Source: Candidatus Competibacteraceae bacterium
GTDB lineage: Bacteria > Pseudomonadota > Gammaproteobacteria > Competibacterales > Competibacteraceae
Direction of reading: 5' to 3'
Assembly (NCBI GenBank): GCA_020444905.1
Contig: JAGRHQ010000004.1
Location: forward strand, 1 to 48,394
Length of the DNA stretch: 48,394 nucleotides
Part shown: positions 17,632-26,303 of the stretch, piece after piece
How positions within the stretch are numbered: position 1 is the stretch's first letter
Layout of the letters: each line of letters begins with the position of its first letter
Made by a program: the position numbers and the translations under genes
Notes under the pieces: generated by a model
Told to the model about the DNA's origin: nothing
The model's input: the letters and a program-made list of their open reading frames with translations, nothing else
Databases searched by the model: none

Positions 17632-19152
17632 ATGACAGATCAAAAATCCGACACTGACAGCACACCAACCAGTCCAACGCTCGACAAACCCACACAGCCT
17701 GCAAGCTCAGCGACTGCATCAAGCACACCGGCGGCGGCACCCCCTTCTCCACCTGCGCCTAAAAGCGGCCGGGGATTAGCGGCGTTCTCCTTGCTCATCG
17801 CCTTGGGCGCGGCGGGCGGCAGCGGCTATCTCTGGTATTTGTGGCAACAGGAACAGGCGACTCAGACCAGCAAACTGGATCAGGCTGTCAAGCAGGCGAT
17901 CGCGCAGCGCGACCCGGAATTTCAGGCGCTCAAAGCCACGATCGGCGAACTGCAAGCCCTCAAAGGTCCGATTGACCAGAACAAGGACGCTGTGGGGCAA
18001 TTACGCACCGAAGACCAGAATCTTAGGGAGCAACTGCTGGGTTTAACCGGCGACCTGCAACCTCTGAAAAACGCGATTGAGCTGCAAAAGGGCGAAACGG
18101 AAATCGCCAAAAATGAACTCAAACTGTTGCGAGAGAGCCATGAGGCGCACAAGGGCGCAACGCAAAAGGAACGGCAGGCGCTTGACGCGAAAATCCAGGA
18201 ACAGCAAACCCATCTGGCTCAACTGAATGAGCATCTGCAAAATCTGCAGCTCAGCCATAACGGCCTGACAGACCATCTGGAAACCGTCAAAATGATCGCT
18301 TCCAAGGGCGGCGACATCAATGCCTTCCCCCTGGCGGAGGTTGATTACCTGCTGCGTCTGGCCGACACCAAGCTCAAGCTGGAGCGGAATGTGGATGCCG
18401 CTCGCCTCGCATTGAGCGCTGCTCAACAACAATTGCAGACGGTGGACGAAAAAGGGCTGGCGCCGGTGCAGACCATGGTCGGCGAAGCCATCGCCAGCCT
18501 GCGCGGCGTGCGACTACCCAATATTACTGCGCTCGCCCACAAACTGGTCGAGATGGAAACGCAGGTTGACGGCTTGCCATTAAAACTCAATTCGGATACG
18601 CCGGATATCAAGGATCGCGTGAAGCCTGCCAACACGGTCGCTTTAAGCGATGACGCTGAACGCTCCCAGTGGGATCGCATCAGCGAGGCGGTCTGGAATC
18701 AGTTCAAGGACATCGTCGTCATTCGCCACCAGCGCACCGAAGCGCCGCCGTTGATTGCTCCCGAAGACGAATTTTTCCTGCGCCAGAATTTACGGCTGGA
18801 GTTGGAAACCTTGCGCACTGCTCTGTTGCGGGGCGATGCCCAGACCTTCCAGGATTCGTATAATCAGGTGCGTGACTGGACAGAGCGCTACTTTGATGTC
18901 GATGACCAAAAGGTCGGTGCATTCCTGGCTGAGTTGCAAGGTTTGCAAGCCGTGCAATTTAATCCCTATATTCCCGATTTAGCCGGTCTCAGAAAAGCAT
19001 TCCAGGAGTTTATCACCCAACGATTGCCCATTCGCGCTATGCGCCCGGCATCGGTGGCTTCCGCTACTGCACAACCCGCGCCAGAAGCGGCGCAACCCGA
19101 CATGGAATCGACTGAATTGCCGACGATGAAGAATGGGGAGGCGCAACCATGA
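17632..19152 (+). CDS. hemX: HemX-like membrane protein of the haem operon
   Basis: 506-residue protein of the HemX family, often labelled a uroporphyrinogen-III methyltransferase although it shows no methyltransferase motifs. It has a low-complexity Ser/Thr/Pro/Ala N-terminus, one membrane helix around residues 45-65, a long Gln/Leu/Glu-rich coiled coil (about 75-220) and a C-terminal domain. It starts 6 bp after hemD and its stop overlaps the hemY start. Its biochemical role is unsettled; scaffolding of haem synthesis at the membrane is the usual proposal. Confidence 0.92.
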   Translation: MTDQKSDTDSTPTSPTLDKPTQPASSATASSTPAAAPPSPPAPKSGRGLAAFSLLIALGAAGGSGYLWYLWQQEQATQTSKLDQAVKQAIAQRDPEFQALKATIGELQALKGPIDQNKDAVGQLRTEDQNLREQLLGLTGDLQPLKNAIELQKGETEIAKNELKLLRESHEAHKGATQKERQALDAKIQEQQTHLAQLNEHLQNLQLSHNGLTDHLETVKMIASKGGDINAFPLAEVDYLLRLADTKLKLERNVDAARLALSAAQQQLQTVDEKGLAPVQTMVGEAIASLRGVRLPNITALAHKLVEMETQVDGLPLKLNSDTPDIKDRVKPANTVALSDDAERSQWDRISEAVWNQFKDIVVIRHQRTEAPPLIAPEDEFFLRQNLRLELETLRTALLRGDAQTFQDSYNQVRDWTERYFDVDDQKVGAFLAELQGLQAVQFNPYIPDLAGLRKAFQEFITQRLPIRAMRPASVASATAQPAPEAAQPDMESTELPTMKNGEAQP

Positions 19153-20432
19153 GATTATTGCTCGGCATCATTATCACATTGTTCATCTCGGTGTGGATGG
19201 CGCTCTCGCTGCGGGAAGATCCCGGTTACGCCATGTTCAGCATGGGAGAATGGACGGTTGAAACCAGCCTGACTTTTTTTGTGATCTTCCTGGTTTTCGC
19301 CTTTTTTATCTTCTATTTGCTCGTGCGTTTGGCTATCCGGCTTTGGCAAACGCCCACCCAGACGCTGGAAGCCAATCAGCGACGGTTACAGAAAAGAGCG
19401 CGCCGCTTGTTTGATCTCGGCATTCGACAACTCTCCGCCGGTCAATGGGCGGCGGCTGAAAAAACCTTGCTTAAAGGCGCAGATTCCAGCGAAAGCCCGG
19501 CCCTGCACTACCTGGGCGCGGCGCGGGCCGCCCATCATCTCCACGATGTCAAGTGGCGGCGCGATTTGCATCTGCGCCGGGCCGAGGACTTGCCGGAATC
19601 TGACAAAACCACCGTACAACTAACCCGTGCAGAATTCCTGCTGGAAGATGGAGATGCCGAACAGGCTCGTACTATTCTGGAATCGTTGTACACCCTTAAT
19701 CCTCGCCATCCCGGTGTCCTGCAATGGCTGGCCAAAACCTATCAATCCCTGAAAGCCTGGGAACCGCTGCAAAAACTGTTGCCGGAGGTGCAGAAACAGA
19801 AGGCGTTAGGTTCTGAACTGTTCGCGGAATTACAGGCCCAGACCTACCATGCGTTGTTGGAGATTACCGCCGCTGGCGGTTCCCTGGAAGCGTTACGCGC
19901 ATTGTGGAGACAAGCGCCGGCCGTGCTGCGCGAAGAGGATGAAGCCTTTCTGGTTGCCTATGCCACGGCGCTGTGCGAATGCCAGGCTATTGAGGATGCC
20001 GAGGCGCTATTGCGCGAAGCGATTGATCGGCGCTGGAGCGCGAAACTGGTGGTGGGCTATGGCATGTTGGGAAGGGGCAACGCCACGGCGCAACTGGCGA
20101 CCGCCGAAGGCTGGCTGGAACGGCATGGCGACGATCCATATTTGCTGTTAACCCTGGGCCGACTGGCCAAGCGTTGCCAGCAAAACGCCAAGGCGCGCAA
20201 CTATCTGGAACGCAGCATTCAAATCATGCCTACGCCGGATGCTTACCAGGAACTGGGCGATTTGCTGGAGTCCTTGCACGAACTGACATACGCTGGCCAG
20301 TGCTTCCACGCTGGATTGCGGTTGTTGGTTGGCAAGCCGCGGGAACAGCACGGCGCAATGTTGCCCGCAACTGATCAGGCGCAACTTGAAGGGCCAGACC
20401 AGGCCCCCGCAGCGGCAGCGGCGGCGACTTGA
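19149..20432 (+). CDS. hemY: HemY-like TPR membrane protein
   Basis: 427-residue proteobacterial HemY-type protein (not the protoporphyrinogen oxidase of the same name). It has two N-terminal membrane helices (about 1-20 and 38-60), the family segment RRLQKRARRLFDLGIRQL, and then helical TPR-like repeats. ATGA overlap with hemX at 19149-19152 implies coupled translation. It is the last gene of the hem operon, followed by a terminator at 20445-20483. Confidence 0.94.
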   Translation: MRLLLGIIITLFISVWMALSLREDPGYAMFSMGEWTVETSLTFFVIFLVFAFFIFYLLVRLAIRLWQTPTQTLEANQRRLQKRARRLFDLGIRQLSAGQWAAAEKTLLKGADSSESPALHYLGAARAAHHLHDVKWRRDLHLRRAEDLPESDKTTVQLTRAEFLLEDGDAEQARTILESLYTLNPRHPGVLQWLAKTYQSLKAWEPLQKLLPEVQKQKALGSELFAELQAQTYHALLEITAAGGSLEALRALWRQAPAVLREEDEAFLVAYATALCECQAIEDAEALLREAIDRRWSAKLVVGYGMLGRGNATAQLATAEGWLERHGDDPYLLLTLGRLAKRCQQNAKARNYLERSIQIMPTPDAYQELGDLLESLHELTYAGQCFHAGLRLLVGKPREQHGAMLPATDQAQLEGPDQAPAAAAAAT

Positions 20433-20444
20433 CGCCGTACCATA

Positions 20445-20483
20445 CCGGCGAGTGGTTGGAAACACTGGTCGCCGGAATTTTTT
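20445..20483 (+). terminator. Rho-independent terminator after hemY
   Basis: A 7-bp GC-rich outer stem, CCGGCGA (20445-20451) with TCGCCGG (20469-20475), has an additional GTG/CAC pairing inside. It is followed by AA and six T residues (20478-20483). It closes the hemCDXY unit. Confidence 0.85.
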
Positions 20484-20588
20484 AGCGCGCATGTCGGACA
20501 CGTCCTGTCCCGACCTACCGGCTGACCCTTAGGTCAGGGAATTCGTGTGACGGGAGCAAGCCGAGCAAGAATCTGAACGAAAATTAAT

Positions 20589-20601
20589 GACTATTAGTCA
20601 C
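20589..20601. promoter_or_regulatory. Perfect 13-bp palindrome before a strong ribosome-binding site
   Basis: TGACTATTAGTCA is perfectly symmetric about its centre and lies immediately upstream of AAAGGAGGT, the strongest Shine-Dalgarno sequence in the window. It could be an operator or a small RNA hairpin controlling the downstream secreted sensor protein. No known regulator is assigned. Confidence 0.4.
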
Positions 20602-20614
20602 AAAGGAGGTAATT

Positions 20615-21181
20615 ATGCGGTATTCAAGAGTTTTTTTTGGAGCAATCGTCCTGCTGGCCTCTATCGTGGCGTGGGCGGCTTTCGAGGTAACCCCTGCGGT
20701 GCAGAAAGAACTCGATCAAGCGGCTGAGGCTGTAAAAGGGTGGGCAGCCGATCCCGTCATTGTCAACGCCGTGGCGGCGCAAAACCAAAAAGGACCTATT
20801 CCTGGTATGGACAATGCCAAATGGAAATCGGTGCGTCGCAGCGATGCGCTGATCAAGGAGTTTCAAAGCAACGACGCAGCTCAATGGCTCAAGCAAAAAC
20901 TTGATGCCTCGCAAGGTTTGTACAGCGAGGCTTTCCTCAACGCCAACCAAGGCGAAAAAGTCGCGTTTGTGGCGAAGACCAGCTCCTACCTTCACAAAGG
21001 CAGCGCCAAATTCGAAAAACCTTTCACCACAGGTCAAACCTGGCAAGGCGAACCTGAATTTGATGAAAGCTCACAGACTCACCAAATTCAGATATCGGCT
21101 CCGGTGCTGGCCGACGGCAAACCCATTGGCGTCCTGGTTGTCGGCGTCAACTTGACCAAATTGGCCGAGATATCCAAGTAA
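20615..21181 (+). CDS. Secreted PDC/Cache-like sensory protein
   Basis: 188 residues with an N-terminal signal sequence (hydrophobic stretch about 7-22, WAAFE). The mature part resembles a single Cache/PDC ligand-binding module, ending in SAPVLADGKPIGVLVVGVN, a strand pair typical of such domains. It has no transmembrane or signalling domain of its own. A chemoreceptor gene begins 69 bp downstream, so it may act as a periplasmic binding partner for that receptor; this is inferred from position only. An excellent AAAGGAGGT precedes the ATG, suggesting high expression. Confidence 0.75.
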   Translation: MRYSRVFFGAIVLLASIVAWAAFEVTPAVQKELDQAAEAVKGWAADPVIVNAVAAQNQKGPIPGMDNAKWKSVRRSDALIKEFQSNDAAQWLKQKLDASQGLYSEAFLNANQGEKVAFVAKTSSYLHKGSAKFEKPFTTGQTWQGEPEFDESSQTHQIQISAPVLADGKPIGVLVVGVNLTKLAEISK

Positions 21182-21201
21182 TGAGTAAGTGATCCCGTTT
21201 G

Positions 21202-21230
21202 CGCCCGGCCAGCGAAGCCGGGCGTTATTT
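21202..21230 (+). terminator. Hairpin between Cache-like gene and chemoreceptor gene
   Basis: 8-bp GC stem CGCCCGGC (21202-21209) / GCCGGGCG (21217-21224) followed by TTATTT. It is probably a partial terminator giving more of the upstream than the downstream gene. The T-run is interrupted by A, so readthrough is likely. Confidence 0.6.
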
Positions 21231-21250
21231 GTGGTAGAGGTAAAAATGCC

Positions 21251-22813
21251 ATGCGTCTGAAAATGAAAACATGGGGAATAAAAGCCCGCCTGGTTTCCGT
21301 CTGTGCGCTGATCGTATTGCTGGGCAGCGGGATGGGCCTTTGGAATCTGAGCAATTTCCGCTGGGCGGGCGCCATGTTTCAGGTCGCCAGCCATGAAGCT
21401 CTACCCGCTGTTGATTACCTTACCGAGGCGGATCGTGATATGCAGCAGGCACTGGTCGCCGAACGCAGCCTGATGTTTGTGCGGCAGGCATCCGAAGACG
21501 CGGCCAAGTTGCGTAAGACGCATGAAGAAAACCTGCAACAGGTAAAAGGTCGCTGGCAAAAATATCAGGCCATTCCGGCGAACGCCGAGGAGCATCAACT
21601 CTGGCCCAAATTCGAAAATGCCTTAATTGAATGGGAGCAGACATCCAAGGAAATTCTGTCGCTCTTAGCTCAGGATTCGCCAGCCGAACGGCTGGACGCC
21701 ATCGATATTTCACTCAGCGAAGGCACCGCCAAGTTCGAAGCGGCGCGAGATATTCTAAGCAAGCTGACGGAATTGCGCTTGCAGAAAGCCCATACCTTTG
21801 CTGAACAAGTCCAAGCAGCGATCATGCGGACCACTCGCTGGACGCTGGGATTGGTCGCGGTCTTGCTGGTAGCAGGCGGATTACTCGGATTTTTGCCAGC
21901 CCGCTCAATCGTTCGCACCCTCAATCAAGTAGTGGCGGAAACCGAACAGGCGGCAACCGGTGATTTAACCGTGCAAGTGTTGGTGAAAAAGAGGGATGAA
22001 CTCGGTCAGATGGGAGAAGCCATAAACCAGATGATGACCCGTTTTCGTGACAGCATGGTGCAAATCCAACAGGCGGCTCGCCGGACAACCGAGGCTTCTC
22101 ATCAGTTAGCGCAGGGTAGCGAACAACTCGCTGATGGCTCTCAGCAACAAGCCGCTTCCCTGGAGCAAACCGCAGCCTCTCTGGAAGAAATGACCAGCAC
22201 GATCAAACAGAGTGCGGATAACGCCCATCAGGCAAACCAGATGGCGGTAACCACTCAATCGAGCGCAGAGCGGAGTGGCGTAGTCGTTCTGGAGGTAGTT
22301 GAAGCAATGACGGCCATCCGTCAAAGTAACCAAAAAATTAACGATATCGTAGGGGTCATCGACGAATTTGCCTTTCAGACCAACCTGCTAGCGCTCAACG
22401 CCGCCGTAGAAGCAGCGCGCGCTGGCGAGCAGGGGCGGGGTTTTGCCGTCGTCGCCGGGGAAGTGCGCAAGCTGGCTCAGCGCAGCGCCGATGCCGCAAA
22501 AGAGATTAGGACACTGATTGTGGATACCACCGCCAAGATCAAAACCGGCTCGGACATGGCGAATCAGGCGGGCGCAGTGTTAAACGAAATCATGGATGGC
22601 GTAAGAAAGGTCGCAAACCTCATCGGTGAAATCAGCATTGCCGCTCAAGAGCAAGCCCAAGGGATCGAACAGATCAACCGGGCCATGATTCAGGTCGATT
22701 CCATCACTCAAAAAAATTCAACACAAACAAACCATTTTGCTGCCATTGCCAAGACGCTGTCGGCCCAGGCGGGTGAGCTTGAAAATCAAGTCGATCGTTT
22801 TAAGCTGAGTTAG
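21251..22813 (+). CDS. Methyl-accepting chemotaxis protein
   Basis: 520-residue transmembrane chemoreceptor. First membrane helix at about 12-30; a periplasmic, mostly helical four-helix-bundle-type sensor domain (about 35-190); second membrane helix about 193-215; HAMP about 215-268; then a cytoplasmic signalling bundle. The kinase-control tip reads DEFAFQTNLLALNAAVEAAR, nearly identical to the universal tip. Phe stands where Ile is more usual (DEIAFQTN). Gln/Glu-rich methylation regions are visible on both sides. It has no CheW-type operon partner here. Confidence 0.96.
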   Translation: MRLKMKTWGIKARLVSVCALIVLLGSGMGLWNLSNFRWAGAMFQVASHEALPAVDYLTEADRDMQQALVAERSLMFVRQASEDAAKLRKTHEENLQQVKGRWQKYQAIPANAEEHQLWPKFENALIEWEQTSKEILSLLAQDSPAERLDAIDISLSEGTAKFEAARDILSKLTELRLQKAHTFAEQVQAAIMRTTRWTLGLVAVLLVAGGLLGFLPARSIVRTLNQVVAETEQAATGDLTVQVLVKKRDELGQMGEAINQMMTRFRDSMVQIQQAARRTTEASHQLAQGSEQLADGSQQQAASLEQTAASLEEMTSTIKQSADNAHQANQMAVTTQSSAERSGVVVLEVVEAMTAIRQSNQKINDIVGVIDEFAFQTNLLALNAAVEAARAGEQGRGFAVVAGEVRKLAQRSADAAKEIRTLIVDTTAKIKTGSDMANQAGAVLNEIMDGVRKVANLIGEISIAAQEQAQGIEQINRAMIQVDSITQKNSTQTNHFAAIAKTLSAQAGELENQVDRFKLS

Positions 22814-22831
22814 AGCAATTTCTGATGGCGT

Positions 22832-22857
22832 CGTTTGACCAAAAATACGGTCAAACG
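22832..22857. promoter_or_regulatory. Inverted repeat overlapping the putative -35 region upstream of yajC
   Basis: CGTTTGACC (22832-22840) and GGTCAAACG (22849-22857) form a perfect 9-bp inverted repeat with an 8-base spacer, ending 12 bases before a consensus TATAAT. No T-run follows, so an operator is more likely than a terminator. Confidence 0.45.
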
Positions 22858-22869
22858 CCCTTGCCCGTG

Positions 22870-22875
22870 TATAAT
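22870..22875 (+). promoter_or_regulatory. Putative sigma-70 -10 element for the yajC-secDF unit
   Basis: Exact TATAAT followed by a GC-rich discriminator. The -35 region is poor (around ACGGTC/CGGTCA) and overlaps the inverted repeat, which would suit activator- or repressor-dependent control. Transcription would start near 22882. Confidence 0.55.
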
Positions 22876-22921
22876 GCGCGCCTTGAAACTGTCTCAAGCG
22901 ACAACTTTCGCTCCTTGCTGA

Positions 22922-22952
22922 CCATTCGGCGCCGACCGATGGGCTTTTTTTT
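22922..22952 (+). terminator. Early terminator/attenuator between promoter and yajC
   Basis: CCATTCGG (22922-22929) pairs with CCGATGG (22936-22942) with one bulged T; eight T residues follow at 22945-22952. It lies about 70 bases after the putative transcription start and about 50 bases before yajC. Initiated transcripts could end here, yielding a ~70-nt RNA, unless antitermination or translation of a leader prevents it. Confidence 0.65.
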
Positions 22953-23000
22953 GCCATCAGTACGGGGCGAAGGCTGAAAAGCAATCAATGAGGAATCCCC

Positions 23001-23348
23001 ATGGAAAGCATTTTGAACCTGCTGATCCCCCCAGCTTCAGCCCAGGCCGCCGGTGGCGCCGGCGGAGAAATGGGCCTGTTGAATCTATTATTCCCGATCA
23101 TCCTGATTGGCGCCTTTTACTTCCTGCTAATCCGTCCGCAGACCAAGCGCGCCAAGGAACACAAACAGATGGTCGACACCCTCAAAAAGGGTGATGAGAT
23201 TGTCAGCGGCGGCGGTATGTTGGGCCGGATCACCGAAGTCGGCGAAAACTTTGTGCAAGTCGAACTCGCCGAGAATGTTCAGATCAAGATCCAGAAGCAG
23301 GCGATCAGTTCTCTGATGCCCAAAGGCACCTACAAGGGCAGCCTGTAG
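23001..23348 (+). CDS. yajC: Sec translocon accessory subunit YajC
   Basis: Small inner-membrane protein of the SecDF-YajC complex. 115 residues with one membrane helix about residues 30-50, followed by LIRPQTKRAKEHKQM and the cytoplasmic beta domain (GDEIVSGGGMLGRI), all diagnostic. The first 20 residues are Ala/Gly rich. It leads a yajC-secD-secF cluster. Confidence 0.96.
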   Translation: MESILNLLIPPASAQAAGGAGGEMGLLNLLFPIILIGAFYFLLIRPQTKRAKEHKQMVDTLKKGDEIVSGGGMLGRITEVGENFVQVELAENVQIKIQKQAISSLMPKGTYKGSL

Positions 23349-23391
23349 ATCGATCATCGCCCTCTGCGGCCTTCACGGAAACCGCTGTTTC

Positions 23392-25260
23392 ATGTCTACC
23401 TATACTTTGAATCAATATCCCTGGTGGAAATACCTGCTGATCGGGCTGGTCATGCTCTGGGGATTTATCTTTGCCCTTCCCAACCTGTTTGGCGAGGATC
23501 CCGCCGTACAGATTTCCGGGGCGCGAGAGCACGTCACTATCGATGCGTCGCTGCAAAACCGGGTCGTGGGGCTGCTCAGCGCTGAGAACCTACCTTACAA
23601 ACGGCTGGAACTGGAAGACAGCCGTCTGCTCGTCCGCTTTACCGATCCTGATGAACAACTCAAGGCCGCCGATATCCTGAAGGACCGGCTGGGCCGCGAC
23701 TACATTGTCGCGCTCAATCTGGCTTCCTCCGAGCCGGGGTTCCTGCGGGCGCTGGGGTTAAGCCCCATGTATCTCGGTCTCGACCTGCGCGGCGGGGTGC
23801 ATTTCCTGATGCAGGTCGATATGGACGCGACGCTCAAGCAGGTCGAAGAAAGTTATGTCGAGGAAATCCGCGCCCAGTTACGCAGTGAGAAAATCTTCTA
23901 CACTTCGGTCGGTCGCGCCGCGAGTGACGGAGTGTTGGCGGAATTCAAAGATGCTGCTGAACGCGACAAGGCGGCGCAGGCGTTGCACAAGAATCTCCCG
24001 ACTCTGCAACAGGACGAACCAGGTCCGCTGAGCCTGAAATTGACGCTTGGCGAGCCGGAAATCCGTGAAAAACGCGACTTTGCCCTGCAACAAAACATCA
24101 CCACTCTGCGCAACCGGGTCAATGAACTCGGCGTGGCTGAACCGATTATTCAGCAACAAGGCAACGACCGCATCGTCGTTCAACTGCCCGGCGTGCAGGA
24201 TACCGCTCGCGCCAAGGAAATTCTTGGTGCAACGGCAACCCTGGAATTCCGGCTGGCCGACGAGGAAAACGACTGGTATCAGGCCGAATCCACCAAACGC
24301 ATCCCGCTGAACTCCCGGTTATACAAGGACCGCGAAGGCCGCCCGGTGCTGCTGCAAAAACGAGTGATGCTGACCGGCGACTCCATCGTCGACGCCGCCT
24401 CCGGCCTGGATTCGCAAAGCGGCAGCCCGGCGGTGTTCGTCACACTGGACGGAAAAGGCGCCAAGCGCTTTGAGGACGCCACCAAGGACAACATTGGCAA
24501 ACGCATGGGCGTGGTGTTCATTGAGAACAAGACGGAAACCAAGCGAGTTGATGGCGAATTGAAGAAAACGTCCTATACCATCGAAGAAGTCATCAACGTC
24601 GCCACCATCCGCGACCGACTCAGCCGCCGTTTCCAGATCACCGGCCTGGACAGCACCCGCGAAGCTCGCGATCTGGCGCTGCTGCTAAGAGCCGGCGCGC
24701 TGGCCAGCCCGATTGAGATTATCGAAGAACGCACGGTGGGTCCCAGCGCCGGCAAGGAAAACATCGACCAAGGTTTCCGCGCGGCGATGCTCTCGCTGGT
24801 GGTGATCGCCGCTTTCATGATTGGACGCTATAAATGGTTCGGCGGCATTGCGACCGCCGCCCTAGCCGCCAACGTGGTGCTGATTATCGCTGCGCTGTCG
24901 ATGTTGCAAGCCACATTAACCTTGCCGGGCATTGCCGGCATCGTGTTGACTATGGGCATGGCGGTGGACGCCAATGTGTTGATCTACGAGCGCATCCGCG
25001 AAGAATTGCGGAATGGCAACACCCCACAGGCCGCGATTCATGCTGGTTTCGACCGGGCTTTTGATACGATTATCGACTCCAACCTGACCACACTGATTGC
25101 CGCGATCATGTTATTCGGCTTTGGCACTGGCCCGATCAAGGGTTTTGCGGTCACGCTGAGCATTGGCATTCTGACCTCCATGTTCACTGCGGTTACCGGC
25201 TCGCGGGCATTGGTCAACTTTTTCTATGGCGGCCGCAAGCTGCAAACGCTGTCGGTCTGA
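23392..25260 (+). CDS. secD: Protein translocase subunit SecD
   Basis: RND-superfamily subunit that uses proton motive force to pull secretory proteins across the membrane. 622 residues: N-terminal helix (about 10-30), large periplasmic domain, and five C-terminal helices. Motifs visible: YLGLDLRGGVHFLMQVD near 125, NELGVAEPIIQQQG, and GMAVDANVLIYERIREEL in the membrane domain. It lies 43 bp after yajC. Confidence 0.97.
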   Translation: MSTYTLNQYPWWKYLLIGLVMLWGFIFALPNLFGEDPAVQISGAREHVTIDASLQNRVVGLLSAENLPYKRLELEDSRLLVRFTDPDEQLKAADILKDRLGRDYIVALNLASSEPGFLRALGLSPMYLGLDLRGGVHFLMQVDMDATLKQVEESYVEEIRAQLRSEKIFYTSVGRAASDGVLAEFKDAAERDKAAQALHKNLPTLQQDEPGPLSLKLTLGEPEIREKRDFALQQNITTLRNRVNELGVAEPIIQQQGNDRIVVQLPGVQDTARAKEILGATATLEFRLADEENDWYQAESTKRIPLNSRLYKDREGRPVLLQKRVMLTGDSIVDAASGLDSQSGSPAVFVTLDGKGAKRFEDATKDNIGKRMGVVFIENKTETKRVDGELKKTSYTIEEVINVATIRDRLSRRFQITGLDSTREARDLALLLRAGALASPIEIIEERTVGPSAGKENIDQGFRAAMLSLVVIAAFMIGRYKWFGGIATAALAANVVLIIAALSMLQATLTLPGIAGIVLTMGMAVDANVLIYERIREELRNGNTPQAAIHAGFDRAFDTIIDSNLTTLIAAIMLFGFGTGPIKGFAVTLSIGILTSMFTAVTGSRALVNFFYGGRKLQTLSV

Positions 25261-25280
25261 ACCGGGCAAGGAAAACCGCC

Positions 25281-26219
25281 ATGTGGCGATTCGACTTCTA
25301 TAATACAAATATCGACTTTCTGCGCTGGGGTAAACTGGCGATTGGCGGATCCATCATGGTGCTGCTGATCGCCATTGGCTCGCTGCTCTTTCGGGGCATG
25401 AACCTCGGGCTGGATTTCACCGGCGGTACAGTGATTGAAGTGCAATATCCTGAGCCAGTGGATATCCCCAAAGTCCGCGAGACCTTGCGCCAGGCCGGTT
25501 TCGGCGACGCTCAGACGCAGCATTTTGGCACTTCCCGCGATGTGTTGATCCGCATCCCGCCGCGTGAAGAGACGAATTCAGCGACCCTGAGCAACGATGT
25601 GTTGCATGTCCTGCAAGGCGTAGAGGGTGGGGCTGGCGCAACGATGGCGCGCGCTGAATTTGTGGGACCCCAGGTTGGCGCGGAATTGGTAGAGCAAGGC
25701 GGACTGGCGGCGCTAGGCGCGTTGATCGGCATCCTGGTCTACGTGATGTTCCGTTTTGAATGGCGCCTGGCGGTCGGCACCATTGCCGCTACCGTTCATG
25801 ATGTCATTTTCACCGTCGGCTGGTTCTCGCTGTTCCAGATTGAGTTTGATCTGACCGTGTTGGCGGCGGTGCTGGCGGTGATCGGTTATTCGGTTAATGA
25901 CACAGTCGTGGTGCTCGACCGCATTCGCGAGAATTTCCGCAAGCGGCGCAAAGGCTCTACTCTGGAGATCATGAACCGTTCGATCAATGAAACGCTGTCG
26001 CGCACCGTCATGACCAGTGTAGCCACCCTGTTGTCTGTCATCGTGCTATATTTTCTGGGCGGCGCGGTGATGCGTGGATTCTCGGTCGCGCTGATCATTG
26101 GCATTCTGGTGGGCACCTACTCGTCCATTTACATCGCCAGCGCCAGCGCCCTGTATTTGGGGATCAACCGCGAAGATTTGCTGCCAAAGGCCAGGGAAAC
26201 TGCGGACGAACGGCCATGA
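25281..26219 (+). CDS. secF: Protein translocase subunit SecF
   Basis: 312-residue partner of SecD with six membrane helices. N-terminal segment GLDFTGGTVIEVQY and the membrane motif VIGYSVNDTVVVLDRIREN are typical. It lies 20 bp after secD, so the two are presumably made together. Confidence 0.97.
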   Translation: MWRFDFYNTNIDFLRWGKLAIGGSIMVLLIAIGSLLFRGMNLGLDFTGGTVIEVQYPEPVDIPKVRETLRQAGFGDAQTQHFGTSRDVLIRIPPREETNSATLSNDVLHVLQGVEGGAGATMARAEFVGPQVGAELVEQGGLAALGALIGILVYVMFRFEWRLAVGTIAATVHDVIFTVGWFSLFQIEFDLTVLAAVLAVIGYSVNDTVVVLDRIRENFRKRRKGSTLEIMNRSINETLSRTVMTSVATLLSVIVLYFLGGAVMRGFSVALIIGILVGTYSSIYIASASALYLGINREDLLPKARETADERP

Positions 26220-26303
26220 TGGGATGAAAAAACTGCATTTCTCGCATAATATCGGATGATAGCTCTAACGCATCATAAAGTTCTCATGCCGTAGGAGGCT
26301 CGC

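Noticed and set aside
17632..19152. Annotation of hemX as a uroporphyrinogen-III C-methyltransferase
   Set aside because: No SAM-binding methyltransferase motifs are present; only a membrane helix, coiled coil and C-terminal domain are visible.
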